Made by a program: the position numbers and the translations under genes
Source: an uncultured Microbacterium sp.
GTDB lineage: Bacteria; Actinomycetota; Actinomycetes; Actinomycetales; Microbacteriaceae
Reading direction: 5' to 3'
Assembly (NCBI RefSeq): GCF_947489255.1
Contig: NZ_CANLCY010000001.1
Coordinates: 1-64,000 of the forward strand
DNA: 64,000 nt
Shown here: in pieces, positions 44,549 to 54,063 of the stretch
How the letters are laid out: each line of letters starts with the position of its first letter
Position numbering within the stretch: position 1 is the stretch's first letter
Notes under the pieces: generated by a model
Told to the model about the DNA's origin: nothing
The model's database searches: none
Seen by the model: only the letters and a program-made list of their open reading frames with translations

Positions 44549-45535
44549 GTGCGTCACGTCATCATCATCGGATCCGGCCCCGCCGGCTACACGGCCGCCA
44601 TCTACGCGGCTCGCGCCAACCTCGAGCCCCTCGTCGTCGCGAGCTCGGTCGAAGCCGGCGGCGACCTCATGAATACCACCGAGGTCGAGAACTTCCCGGG
44701 CTTCCCCGACGGCATCCAGGGACCCGACCTCATGGCCAAGATGCAGGCCCAGGCCGAGCGGTTCGGCGCACAAGTGCTCTACGACGACGTCGTGTCGCTC
44801 GAACTCGACGGACCGGTCAAGAAGGTCACGCTCGGCAGCGGCAAGGTCGAAGAGGCCGTCTCGGTCATCTACGCCACCGGTTCGGCGTACCGCAAGCTCG
44901 GCCTCGAGGGCGAAGACCGCCTCTCCGGCCGCGGCGTCTCGTGGTGCGCCACGTGCGACGGCTTCTTCTTCCGCGACCGCACGATCGCCGTCGTCGGCGG
45001 CGGCGACTCGGCCATGGAAGAGGCGAACTTCCTCACCAAGTTCGCGTCGAAGGTCTACGTCATCCACCGCAAAGACACCCTGCGTGCGTCGAAGATCATG
45101 CAGGAGCGCGCGTTCGCGAACCCCAAGATCGAGTTCATCTGGAACAGCGCGGTCGACGAGATCCTCGGCGACGAGGCAGTGAACGGCGTCCGTCTGCGCT
45201 CGACCGTCGACGACACCACCCGCGAGCTCCCGCTCGACGGCCTCTTCGTCGCGATCGGCAACGACCCGCGCACGCACCTCGTGCACGACAAGCTCCAGCT
45301 CACCGACCAGGGCACCATCTGGGTCGACGGCCGTTCGTCGCGCACGTCCGTCGACGGCGTGTTCGCCGCCGGTGATGTGATCGACCCGACCTACCGCCAG
45401 GCCATCACGGCCGCCGGCAGCGGAACGGTGGCCGCTCTCGACGTCGAGCACTTCCTCGCCGCGCGCGGTGAGGCCGGCGAGCCCGCTGTCGCCGAGAGCC
45501 CGATCGAGGGCCTCCCCGACGCGGCCGTCGTCTGA
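44549..45535 (+). CDS. trxB: Thioredoxin reductase
   Basis: 328 aa from GTG 44549; AAGGGAA lies about 10 nt upstream, and an upstream frame extension has no homologous sequence. FAD site HVIIIGSGPAGYTAA (3-17), redox pair Cys133-Cys136 in WCATCDGFFF, NADPH site VVGGGDSAMEEA, and FAD-binding GVFAAGDVIDPTYRQAITAAG. It passes electrons from NADPH to thioredoxin, encoded next. The conserved trxB-trxA pair next to parB-parA is actinobacterial. Confidence 0.97.
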   Translation: MRHVIIIGSGPAGYTAAIYAARANLEPLVVASSVEAGGDLMNTTEVENFPGFPDGIQGPDLMAKMQAQAERFGAQVLYDDVVSLELDGPVKKVTLGSGKVEEAVSVIYATGSAYRKLGLEGEDRLSGRGVSWCATCDGFFFRDRTIAVVGGGDSAMEEANFLTKFASKVYVIHRKDTLRASKIMQERAFANPKIEFIWNSAVDEILGDEAVNGVRLRSTVDDTTRELPLDGLFVAIGNDPRTHLVHDKLQLTDQGTIWVDGRSSRTSVDGVFAAGDVIDPTYRQAITAAGSGTVAALDVEHFLAARGEAGEPAVAESPIEGLPDAAVV

Positions 45536-45597
45536 GGAACAAATCAGCCCTCACCGGCGTTTTCACTAACCGACGCTTCCATCTAAGGAGAAATCAC

Positions 45598-45921
45598 ATG
45601 ACCGCCAAGGCGACGACCTCTGCGACCTTCGAGCAGGACGTCCTGCAGGCCGACGGACCCGTTCTCGTGGACTTCTGGGCCGAGTGGTGCGGACCGTGTC
45701 GTATGGTCGCCCCTGTCCTCGACGAGATCCAGAACGAGAACTCGGGCAAGATCACGATCCTCAAGCTCAACGTCGACGAGAACCCCGATCTGGCCATGAA
45801 GTACCAGATCACCTCGATCCCGGCGATGAAGGTCTTCCAGGGCGGTGAGGTCAAGACGACCATCATCGGCGCGAAGCCCAAGTACGCGCTCGAGCAGGAC
45901 CTCGCCCCGTTCATCGGCTGA
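45598..45921 (+). CDS. trxA: Thioredoxin
   Basis: 107 aa, single thioredoxin fold. VLVDFWAEWCGPCRMVAPVL contains the redox pair Cys31-Cys34, and the cis-Pro lies in ITSIPAM. TAAGGAG stands 7 to 8 nt before the ATG. Reduced by TrxB, it serves ribonucleotide reductase, methionine sulfoxide reductases and others. A strong terminator follows. Confidence 0.98.
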   Translation: MTAKATTSATFEQDVLQADGPVLVDFWAEWCGPCRMVAPVLDEIQNENSGKITILKLNVDENPDLAMKYQITSIPAMKVFQGGEVKTTIIGAKPKYALEQDLAPFIG

Positions 45922-45938
45922 GTCCTCTCACAGACGAC

Positions 45939-45968
45939 AGAGCCCCGGCACCTCGGTGTCGGGGCTCT
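45939..45968 (+). terminator. Rho-independent terminator after trxA
   Basis: 14-bp arms with one mismatch (45939-45952 and 45955-45968), dinucleotide TC at the tip, followed by TCTCGTTC. About 275 bp to the next gene hold nothing recognisable. Confidence 0.82.
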
Positions 45969-46245
45969 TCTCGTTCCGGCGACCCGGCAGGGGCATCCCG
46001 GATGCCGTGTACGCGGCAGCGGGGGAGGACCTGGGCCCCATTCCTCGTCGACTTCTCGGGGACGCGCCGTCGTGACGACTACCGGCGCCGCAGCGCATCG
46101 CGGCGCGGGGGAGAGACGAGCATGCACTTCCGGTCTCACCTCGAGTCGACGGCGACAAGACGATCGCGCGGCCCGAGCGAGGCGGCCCTTTCGCGAATCG
46201 CTTGCTCCCGGGAGCAAGGCTGCGCTGAGAAGGCGTGTGTGCCCC

Positions 46246-46596
46246 TCAGGACGCGTCGAGCCGCACCGATGCATCCCAGCGCCGATGGGGCTCCTCATCG
46301 CCCAGAATGCGCCACACAGCGCGTGTGAGGGCGGGATAGTCCAGGGCGATCTGCCGTAGGACGCGATAGTTGCGCGCCTTGTTCGGACGGACGCCCCCGT
46401 TCTCGGCGATGTTGTCCGCGCGGAGAGTGAGCACGACGAGTTCGTCGACGCTGGGCAGGTCTTCCATGAAGTCCCACGGATCCTCGCCGCCGCGAAGGCG
46501 CTCGTGGATCAGGACCGCCAATTCGTCGGACGCCTCGGCGCGCAGAAGCTCGAGGCTGGCGCGACGGCGCAGGTTGTCATCGTTCGCAGTCACCAT
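46246..46596 (-). CDS. Small soluble protein of unknown function
   Basis: 116 aa (ATG 46594-46596; the next codon GTG could also start). Helical, with RRRASLELLRAEASDELAVL, PWDFMEDLPSVDELVVLTLR and NYRVLRQIALDYPALTRAVW. No known domain recognised. It lies 69 bp downstream of parB in the same direction, the place held in mycobacteria by other small genes between parB and cwlM, and could be co-transcribed. Confidence 0.72.
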   Translation of the reverse strand: MVTANDDNLRRRASLELLRAEASDELAVLIHERLRGGEDPWDFMEDLPSVDELVVLTLRADNIAENGGVRPNKARNYRVLRQIALDYPALTRAVWRILGDEEPHRRWDASVRLDAS

Positions 46597-46665
46597 TCCA
46601 GCGTACGTCGCACCGCCGACACGGAGGCCCGGAACCGTTCGCTCCCCGCGGATGCGAGACGAGGA

Positions 46666-47631
46666 TCAGCCCGCGTAACCCTCTTCGCCGAGCGCCGCGA
46701 GGATGCGATTGAGATCCTGAATGGTCGCGAAATCAATACTGATCTGGCCTTTTTTCGCGCTGAGAGAAACGCGGACCTTGGTGTCGAGCCGGTCACCGAG
46801 CCGCTCGGCGACGTCGTCGAGGCCCGAACGACGCGAGCCGGCCGTCGGCTTCTGGCGGACCGGAGCGACCCCGGGCATCTTCGCGGCCGCCTCGGCGGCT
46901 CGAACCGACAGGTCCTCGTTGACGATCTTGTCGGCGAGTTTCTGCATCTCCTTCGCGTCGTCGAGGGAGAGGATCGCGCGAGCATGGCCCGCGCTCAACA
47001 CGCCGGCCGCGACACGCTGCTGCACCGGGACCGGCAGCTTCAGAAGGCGGATGGTGTTGCTGATCTGCGGGCGGGAGCGCCCGATGCGCGTCGCGAGCTC
47101 CTCCTGAGTGATACCGAAGTCTTCGAGCAACTGCTGGTAGGCGGAGGCCTCTTCCAGCGGGTTGAGCTGCGACCGGTGCAGGTTCTCCAGCAGCGCGTCG
47201 CGCAACAGGTACTCGTCATCCGTCTCACGCACGACGGCGGGAATGGTCTCGAGGCCGGCCTCGCGGGAGGCACGCGTACGTCGCTCTCCCATGATGAGCT
47301 CATACGTGCCGTCGCCCTTGTCGCGGACGACGACGGGCTGGAGCACTCCGAATTCGCGAACGGAGTGAATGAGTTCCGCAAGATCATCGGGATCGAAGTG
47401 GGTGCGCGGCTGACGCGGATTGGGCACGATCGACTTCGGATCGATGTGCACGAGACGAGCGCCAGGAACGGTGACGAGAGCGTCCTCGGTGGAAGGAGCT
47501 TCCATGGGGGAGTCGCTCTTCGACGCTGCATTCCCTTCGGGGAAGAACACGTCGACCGGGCGAGCCTCCGAGGGTTCCGCCGTGGGGATGAGGGCGCCGA
47601 TGCCGCGACCCAGTCCGGTCCTCTTCGCCAT
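46666..47631 (-). CDS. parB: Chromosome-partitioning protein ParB
   Basis: 321 aa. KRTGLGRGIGALIP opening, then SIVPNPRQPRTHFDPDDLAE (box I), GERRTRAS (115-122, the CTP-binding GERRxRA motif), and the HTH ITQEELATRIGRSRPQISNT, with a C-terminal dimerisation part from about 255. It loads at parS, slides as a CTP clamp and spreads. Six parS sites lie just upstream. ATG 47629-47631 shares one base with the parA stop (TGATG). Confidence 0.97.
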   Translation of the reverse strand: MAKRTGLGRGIGALIPTAEPSEARPVDVFFPEGNAASKSDSPMEAPSTEDALVTVPGARLVHIDPKSIVPNPRQPRTHFDPDDLAELIHSVREFGVLQPVVVRDKGDGTYELIMGERRTRASREAGLETIPAVVRETDDEYLLRDALLENLHRSQLNPLEEASAYQQLLEDFGITQEELATRIGRSRPQISNTIRLLKLPVPVQQRVAAGVLSAGHARAILSLDDAKEMQKLADKIVNEDLSVRAAEAAAKMPGVAPVRQKPTAGSRRSGLDDVAERLGDRLDTKVRVSLSAKKGQISIDFATIQDLNRILAALGEEGYAG

Positions 47632-48560
47632 CAGGAACCCTTCTTCGTGGTGTCTCGGGCGACGATCTCCACCGCTGCTTCGCGGTAGGCGATGGCGCCC
47701 GCTGACTGGCCATCGTACGCGATGACCGTCTGCCCGAAGCTCGGCGCCTCGGATACGCGGACCGAACGCGGAATGACGGTGTCGAGCACCTCGCTCGTGA
47801 AGTGCGACCGAACCTCTTCCGCCACCTGCTGCGCCAGGCGCGTGCGTCCGTCGTACATCGTCAGGAGGATCGTCGAGACGTGCAGGGTCGGGTTGAGGTG
47901 CTTCTGAATCATCTGCACACTGCCCAGCAGCTGGCTCAGGCCTTCCAGCGCGTAATACTCGCACTGGATGGGGATCATGACTTCGTCAGCAGCAGTGAAT
48001 GCGTTGATCGTCAGCAGCCCCAGAGAGGGCGGACAGTCGATGATGACGAAGTCGAGGTGATTGTCCTCGATCGCCAGGTAGTCGCGCAGGGCTCCACGGA
48101 GACGATGTTCACGCGCCACCTGGGAAACGAGCTCGATCTCCGCTCCCGCCAGATGGATGGTGCTGGGGGCACAGAGGAGGTTCGGTGACTCCGGGCTCGT
48201 CTGAACGATATCGACGAGAGGGAACTCGTCGATGAGAACGTCGTAAATGCTGGGCGTCTCGGCGTTGTGCGCGACGCCGAGCGCCGTCGATGCGTTTCCC
48301 TGAGGATCCAGATCGATGACGAGGACACGCGCTCCCACCGATGCGAGAGCCGCGGCGACATTGACGGCGGTCGTCGTCTTGCCGACTCCGCCCTTCTGAT
48401 TCGAGACGGTGAACACGCGGGTTCGACCCGAGAGCTCCACCTTCGCAGCTTCCAGCGCACGACGACGGGCAGACAGATCGGCGATCTCGCGAGCGATGGG
48501 GGAGTCGTCGAGCGAAAACGACGACGTGGACGCCTCATCGGACTGTTTCACGTGAAACAC
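47631..48560 (-). CDS. parA: Chromosome-partitioning ATPase ParA
   Basis: 309 aa from GTG 48558-48560; a GTG nine bases later (48549-48551) has better spacing from GGAGAGG and is an alternative. Deviant Walker A SNQKGGVGKTTTAVNVAAAL, switch I LDPQGNASTALG, Walker B VIIDCPPSLGLLTINAF. It binds DNA non-specifically as an ATP dimer and pulls ParB-parS complexes. A parS site (48544-48559) overlaps the start codon region, so ParB can repress or modulate its own operon. Confidence 0.96.
   Translation of the reverse strand: MFHVKQSDEASTSSFSLDDSPIAREIADLSARRRALEAAKVELSGRTRVFTVSNQKGGVGKTTTAVNVAAALASVGARVLVIDLDPQGNASTALGVAHNAETPSIYDVLIDEFPLVDIVQTSPESPNLLCAPSTIHLAGAEIELVSQVAREHRLRGALRDYLAIEDNHLDFVIIDCPPSLGLLTINAFTAADEVMIPIQCEYYALEGLSQLLGSVQMIQKHLNPTLHVSTILLTMYDGRTRLAQQVAEEVRSHFTSEVLDTVIPRSVRVSEAPSFGQTVIAYDGQSAGAIAYREAAVEIVARDTTKKGS
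48544..48559. other. parS: parS site 1 (perfect), overlapping the parA start
   Basis: TGTTTCACGTGAAACA, the exact palindromic ParB-binding consensus. It encodes FHVK within the ParA N-terminus when the upstream GTG is used. Confidence 0.97.
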
Positions 48561-48583
48561 ACCTCTCCGTCGCGAACTCGCCC

Positions 48584-48589
48584 AGTCTA
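48584..48589 (-). promoter_or_regulatory. -10 box TAGACT of the parAB operon
   Basis: TAGACT on the minus strand, 24 bp before the upstream GTG. Predicted transcription start near 48577, so the parS site occupies the region immediately downstream of the promoter. Confidence 0.5.
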
Positions 48590-49601
48590 CCCGCGTGGTG
48601 CGTCCTTGATGATGACTTCCACGCATGGTGAACAGGGACCGTCTTGAGAAGTGGCTCATATCGCGGTTCCCCGACGTCAGCTGACTGAGTCCGAGGCGAA
48701 CCTGCCGGTCGGACTGAGCAGTGCGGTGCACACAGGCGACGCGGTCATTTGGGCGAGGAGGCTGATCGGGCCGAACCCGCCACCCGACGCTCGATGCGCC
48801 ATTCGATCGTTCCGCGTCGTTGAACGTTGCGGGCATTTTGACATCGATTCCGGTACCAGCTGGATGAGCCTTTGGGGCCGCTTCCACCCCCGCATCGACG
48901 GGACTCACCCCCGTCACACGCCCGAGTCGAACGATCGGCGGGATCGTCGGGTTCCGAGGTCACGATCATCGCGGGCTCAGCCGTCGTCAGCGCTCCCGGA
49001 AGGGCCCCGTTCATCCCCAACAACCGGACATTCAGACTTGGGCCGACGCATGCTCGCATGCACGCTGAACCCCCTCCGGTGGTTAACGAAGAACACCTCA
49101 GCGCGCACTCCCTAGAGGGCAGACTTCGACGGCTCATGGCCCTAGCCACGAACTGCTCGCGCTCCATGCGTTCGAAGAAGTGCTCTATCCAGAGTTCTCA
49201 TCGCGACAGACCAGCAGGCCTGGCGAGCTGGCACGGAGAGCTAGTCGTGTAGTTCAGCGAGCTGGGGATGGCAGGTGTATGCAGACCCCTTAACGACGCG
49301 AGACCCATTCGCATCGGCGCATCATCTTCTTCCGACCGTCACGTGAGGACTCGTCCACCCATCGAATCGCGCGACGTCTCTATGCGAGCCCCGGGCGTAT
49401 CGAACCCGCGATAAGCAACTCCCTCTTCAAGGCGACCGATGAGGTGGGCGCAGCGACATTGCCGGCAACCGCACCACGGCTGCGATGGCCTGGGTCCCTT
49501 AGGCCATTGCATGCTGGCGCGCGTTTCTGGCGCGACTACTGAATGGCCCTTGCGGGTCCGACGACGTCGACATTTGTGGCTGCGCAGTGATGACACCTCG
49601 A

Positions 49602-49617
49602 TGTTTCACGTGAAACA
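49602..49617. other. parS: parS site 2 (perfect)
   Basis: TGTTTCACGTGAAACA, exact consensus, 1058 bp from site 1. Confidence 0.97.
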
Positions 49618-49827
49618 CGCACACGTGTTTGCGTCACGTCAATCCGAATCAAGCCGTGAACGCTCGCGGTTCTCTCAACTGAGCCCGGACAGGAGGCCGC
49701 CGAGAACCTGGTCGCTCTCCTGACCGTGAATACTCCCTCACTGCCGGGCGTCCAAAAAGCAACAGGGTCCTATGGGTTCCGCGGTAGAACGACGCTCCGG
49801 AGTCTTACGGTGATCACAGTGCTCCGA

Positions 49828-49843
49828 TGTTTCACGTGAAACG
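49828..49843. other. parS: parS site 3 (15/16)
   Basis: TGTTTCACGTGAAACG, one end base off; 226 bp from site 2. The sequences to the left of sites 2 and 3 resemble each other (TGATNACA...TCGATG), suggesting duplication. Confidence 0.93.
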
Positions 49844-50170
49844 CGCGCTTTGGCATGCTGAACGTACACGTGTCTTCGGTGGACCCAGGGAGTCGAACGC
49901 GATCCGCCCGGTCGAGTGTGTGCCCACGTCTGCACCCGGACGGGAGCGCGGCGCGTCATGGCAATGCGGCGACTGTTCGACTAGGCAACTGTCACTTGAG
50001 ACTCCGGGCCAACAGACCAAGCACGGCCAAGACGTTCGCGGGTGAGCGTTTGGTGGATCCCGTAGAACCCGCGCCGCGCCTCAGAACAGGAGCAACCGCC
50101 ACGGCGACGGGGAACGACAATCGACCGAGGAGCCGTTCGAGATCGATAGTGGGCAGCGGCAAGGCTCGAA

Positions 50171-50354
50171 ACGGCACACCTCGACCGTGTCAGGTGGGAT
50201 CACCAACGAACGAAGCGCACAGCGAGACCGGCTCTGATCGGCGACCCCAAGGATCGGAAATACTCGTCCGTGTCGTGTGAAGCCGGGAATGCGCGATACG
50301 GCACCCCTCGGCCGTGTGATACGAAATCGCTGCCGAACGAAGCGAACAGCGAGA
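50171..50354. repeat. Decayed 57-bp direct repeat
   Basis: 50171-50227 and 50298-50354 share 44 of 57 bases, including CGAACGAAGCG and ACAGCGAGA at the right end. Both copies read GTPRPC...NEA.SE in one frame, but no gene surrounds them. Confidence 0.65.
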
Positions 50355-50933
50355 ATGACTTGCGCAACAGCACGGCACAGGACGGACTCTGCTCAAGCGC
50401 GTCACGCGACCCCGGGAACCGTCGACCATTTCATTCGGAACCAGCACCGAGCGACCTCCTTTATCCGAGCCGCTCTTCGTGGGCAATCTCCTGCCCCGTG
50501 CGGATGGCCATTCTCGTGTGACGACTCAACTAGGCAGGGCTCTGCGCACAGAGCGCCTCGGAGGCGCTGAGGAAACCGGATACCCACACTGCCAACGGCG
50601 TCGGTCGCCCTTTCGGAAGGCCTAGCGCCCGAGTTCAGACACAGTTGCAGTGCGATCCAAAACTCATTCACGTCTTCAGCGGGATGCTTCTCGACACGCT
50701 GGCCACGGACAACGCCACGCACTCCGGCACTCGCGCCCGTGATTCGACACACGTGCATCTCTGTTCGAAATCTCCCGTCGTGCTCACTTCTCGGCACCCT
50801 GCTGCTGTCTCGACACCACCGCCCCTCTCAAGCAGAACTCGCAGCGAGAGGCGTGATGAAAATGATCATCGTCCCGCCCACCCAGGCATCCGGGCAACGC
50901 CCGCTGAACGAGGGGCAGGACGCCCGACGGTTA

Positions 50934-50955
50934 GGGGGGGAGGGAGGGGGGAGGG
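50934..50955 (+). other. G-quadruplex-type motif
   Basis: G7-A-G3-A-G6-A-G3 in 22 bases: four G-runs separated by single A residues, ideal for a compact parallel quadruplex. It lies between parS sites 3 and 4. Confidence 0.7.
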
Positions 50956-51238
50956 TTCAGCTACCACAACCGGTCCTGTTGGTTGCTCCCCGGTTCCCAT
51001 GCCCAATAGTCGGCGATGTTGACGACATCTTCGTGCGGGGCGTGGGTGTTTACGATGGGACTTCGTTCGTCACCGGCGCAGTAGCTCCTCGACCAGAACG
51101 TGCAGCAACTCCTGACCGGACCTATCCACACCGACCCCTCCTGCGTTCCATGAGCGCCGCGAGGGGCAATCAGTGACGCGGCGTGAGCCTCGCGACGCTC
51201 CTTGCGTGACGGGTTCTCGTGCCTCCCCCTCACAGTGG

Positions 51239-51289
51239 GTGGACCCGTCCCTGCTGTGGACCCGTCCCTGCTGTGGACCCGTCCCTGCT
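51239..51289. repeat. Three perfect tandem copies of a 17-bp unit
   Basis: Unit GTGGACCCGTCCCTGCT at 51239, 51256 and 51273 without mismatch. 17 is not a multiple of three, so copy changes would shift any reading frame; this supports a non-coding region. Confidence 0.9.
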
Positions 51290-51540
51290 GGCTCCAACCG
51301 GCGACTCTGTGACACCCACTGGCGTGTCACAGCCGGATACGGGGATCCACCCGCAGGTTTCAACCGCACCCGCCCCACCGAATCCTAAAGAGCGCGTCGC
51401 GTCAGACATCGTCATTCGCACACGCACATGCCCGGCCAAGGCCCGCTCTGCCCATATGTGTCCCTCCCGAGGCACGCACCTCGGGTGCCTATCAATCCTG
51501 CTCCACTAGCCGCGAAACGAAGGCAGCAGCGATGTCCTCC

Positions 51541-51556
51541 CGTTTCACGTGAAACA
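51541..51556. other. parS: parS site 4 (15/16)
   Basis: CGTTTCACGTGAAACA, first base off consensus; 1713 bp from site 3. Confidence 0.94.
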
Positions 51557-51957
51557 TCCTCACTGTCAGCTGATGTCTCAAAGCCGCACCCACAACGGAT
51601 GCGGTGTTGTCGCCTCAGAGCGCACAACACGCCGCCTGCGCACCGACTTCTGCGAAGCCGTCACACCCGCCCCATCTGTGTGCCGTACAGCGGCACTGGG
51701 TTATCGGCGTCCCGCCGCCGGCTTGCGAATGGGCACCAAGGCCACGCGAGTGATCCGACAAGCGGGTTGGCGACGATCAGATGCACGTGTCGACGGCACA
51801 CGAGGAGGGGCAACGGCACCTACTTGACACGCCAGCAATTCGCACCCACGAAGCGCCGTTATGTCGAGTTCGGTCGCGTGTCGGTGTCCTGACGTGCAGC
51901 GTTCGAGAGTCGCGTGTTCGGAGTGACGACACAGTTGCGCCCCACGCACACGGCGAT

Positions 51958-51973
51958 CGTTTCACGTGAAACA
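51958..51973. other. parS: parS site 5 (15/16)
   Basis: CGTTTCACGTGAAACA, 417 bp from site 4. Confidence 0.94.
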
Positions 51974-52910
51974 TGCACTCGAAGATCGCGGCTACCCCCG
52001 CGCTGTGCTGTGTGTAAACAAGTTGCATGCACAGACGACTGATCCGTCCCCTCCATCACTCGAGGCCGGCTCACCCAACATAGATCTCGCGTACTGCGCC
52101 TCAGATGGCTGCTCTCGCCCACATCACCCGCGGTCTCTGCCCGGAGCGTGGCAGGGGAGCGCCCGTGCACCGCTGCGGTGCCCCTGGGGCCGATGATCTT
52201 CCGCCCCGCACTGCAGACCGACACCTCCTCTCAGCACATCGATCCCGTCGGAAGAATCTGGTGGCGCTCGGGGACATCAGGTCGAAGCGGACGAACGCTC
52301 CCACCCGTCGAGTGACACGCATGTTCAGCCCTTCTCACTGGAAGAGCCGAACGAGGAGGCGAAACGAGCCAGGACTCTACTGGGCGAGTTCGACCGGTCT
52401 CGAGCGCTCGTCATCTACGGGTGCTCAGGAGGTCTCCTGACATCGATCACGGGGGCGGTAATGCGGTCAGCCGTAGCCTCGTCGGTCAGACGGGCGGCAA
52501 AACGACCATCAGACCTATCCACGCGGACGGGAGGGCCTTCTCTGACCACTGAGTGTGAACCGCCCAGGGACGCCATGCGACGCTGCCGCATCGCTCAGAG
52601 AGTCCACTATCGCTTGCTCGAGCCGCGCGGCCGCAAGCAGAAGCTGACGGAAGTGTCGAATCCATCCACTTGCCCGTTCCTGTCCAGCCACCCCGCCAGG
52701 GGCGGCGAGCCGGTGACACCGATGCTCACCTGCATCGCACTTCGCGTTGCGCGGGCAATCTCTTCGCAATCCTCACGTCAACGATTCCGAACCACCGAGC
52801 GGCCCGTGAGAGATCATGGGGGAGACCCGCGCAAGAACCGACGGAAGGCACACAGGACCTGAAGGCACCTCTTCCCAGCATCAGCCTCAACCCGCCTCTG
52901 CAATCTCCGT

Positions 52911-52926
52911 CGTTTCACGTGAAACA
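52911..52926. other. parS: parS site 6 (15/16)
   Basis: CGTTTCACGTGAAACA, 953 bp from site 5 and about 1.1 kb from the rsmG end. Confidence 0.94.
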
Positions 52927-54063
52927 TTGCCCGCCGCCATCAACCCGCAGGATGGGGACGAGGTGACGAAACGCGTATGGTGATCGCGAGCTCACACTCG
53001 ACAACCCATTATCGGAAACGGCGTCGTCCGAATGACTTGTCGCCGCGCATCGAACCTGAACTACGCACATGCGCCAGGTTCATCGAAACCCTCACCAGTA
53101 CCTTGCAAGACGCGACCAACCATCCGTCAGCAAATCGCGCCTAGACGACGACCGGTTCTCCGTCAGAGAACGCGCCATGGCAGGAGGAACAACGCGGAAC
53201 AGGCTCACCACCCGCGCGTTCGCCATCTACGGACACCGAAGGTGATGCTCCAGTCCCATCCCTCGTACGTCGCCATCGGTCCACAGTCCGACGCACCCGC
53301 TATGACGTCTTGGGGGAGGAGCCCCGTGGACTCTCAGCCCGTCGACGACGTCTCACCGCCTCGACGGGGATCTGATCGGCGGCCCCTCGCCGAGAAATAG
53401 CCGGCCCGGTCGTCAGCCACGCGCTGGGACGTTCCCCATCCTCGAGCGGACACGCGGACGGCGACATGGCCCGCCGGCACAAACGGGTCGGTTTCGGCGG
53501 GCCATACCGGCGAAGCGTCTCACCTCTCAGAGCGGGTGGATGGATGACGAACCAGCACGAGGGAGCGAACCGTCGTGTCGCGCGACCCGACCCGCATCTG
53601 CGAGACGTTTCGCGTCCCCAACGGAACGGCTGGGCGCCACCCCCTCTCGAGCAGACCCATCGTGACCCTTGCAGGGACGCGGCTCGCCGCCCACAGCCCC
53701 GTCCACCCGCGCACAGCCGACCCCCTCACATCGCACGTCGATCCGCTCGTCGATCCACTGTCGGCGTGCGCTGCGAAGAACCGCAGGAATTGTTGTCTCC
53801 AGAGCTCATGACGCGCCGGCCGAACGGCATCCTCGATCCGAACACACGGACGATAGCCGATCAGTCTCCGAATCATCGCCGAGAAAACGCGGGCCAGTGC
53901 GCGACCGGTCTCAGGCGTCAACACGTGACTCCCGGAAGCACCCGTGCTGACCCCCGGGCGCGTTCCGCCTCAGAGCCACGCTCCGACACCGAGCCGCGAT
54001 CACGACTGACAGCTCTCCAGGAAAATTCCTGATCAGAGGTCTTTTTGAAAGGGCAGCTCGATA

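Larger units (their letters stand above)
48590..54063. other. Gene-free centromere-like region with five further parS sites
   Basis: About 5.5 kb between parA and rsmG. Every open frame here is short, lacks a ribosome-binding site, has mixed third-position bases unlike neighbouring genes, and gives no family motif. Base composition is visibly less GC-rich than the genes. Contents: parS sites 2-6, a G-run with quadruplex pattern (50934-50955), a 57-bp decayed direct repeat (50171-50227 and 50298-50354) and a 3x17-bp tandem repeat (51239-51289). In most actinobacteria parA and rsmG are nearly adjacent. Confidence 0.75.

Noticed and set aside
48410..48440. GGGTTCGACCC, resembling a tRNA T-loop
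   Set aside because: It is inside parA coding sequence, with no acceptor or anticodon stem around it.
48651..49115. 154-codon frame in the centromere region
   Set aside because: No Shine-Dalgarno, third positions mixed, no recognisable motif; other frames in the same stretch are equally open.
53520..53924. 134-codon minus-strand frame near rsmG
   Set aside because: Looks slightly protein-like (helical start) but has no ribosome-binding site, no family signal and a composition like the surrounding non-coding DNA; not strong enough to list.
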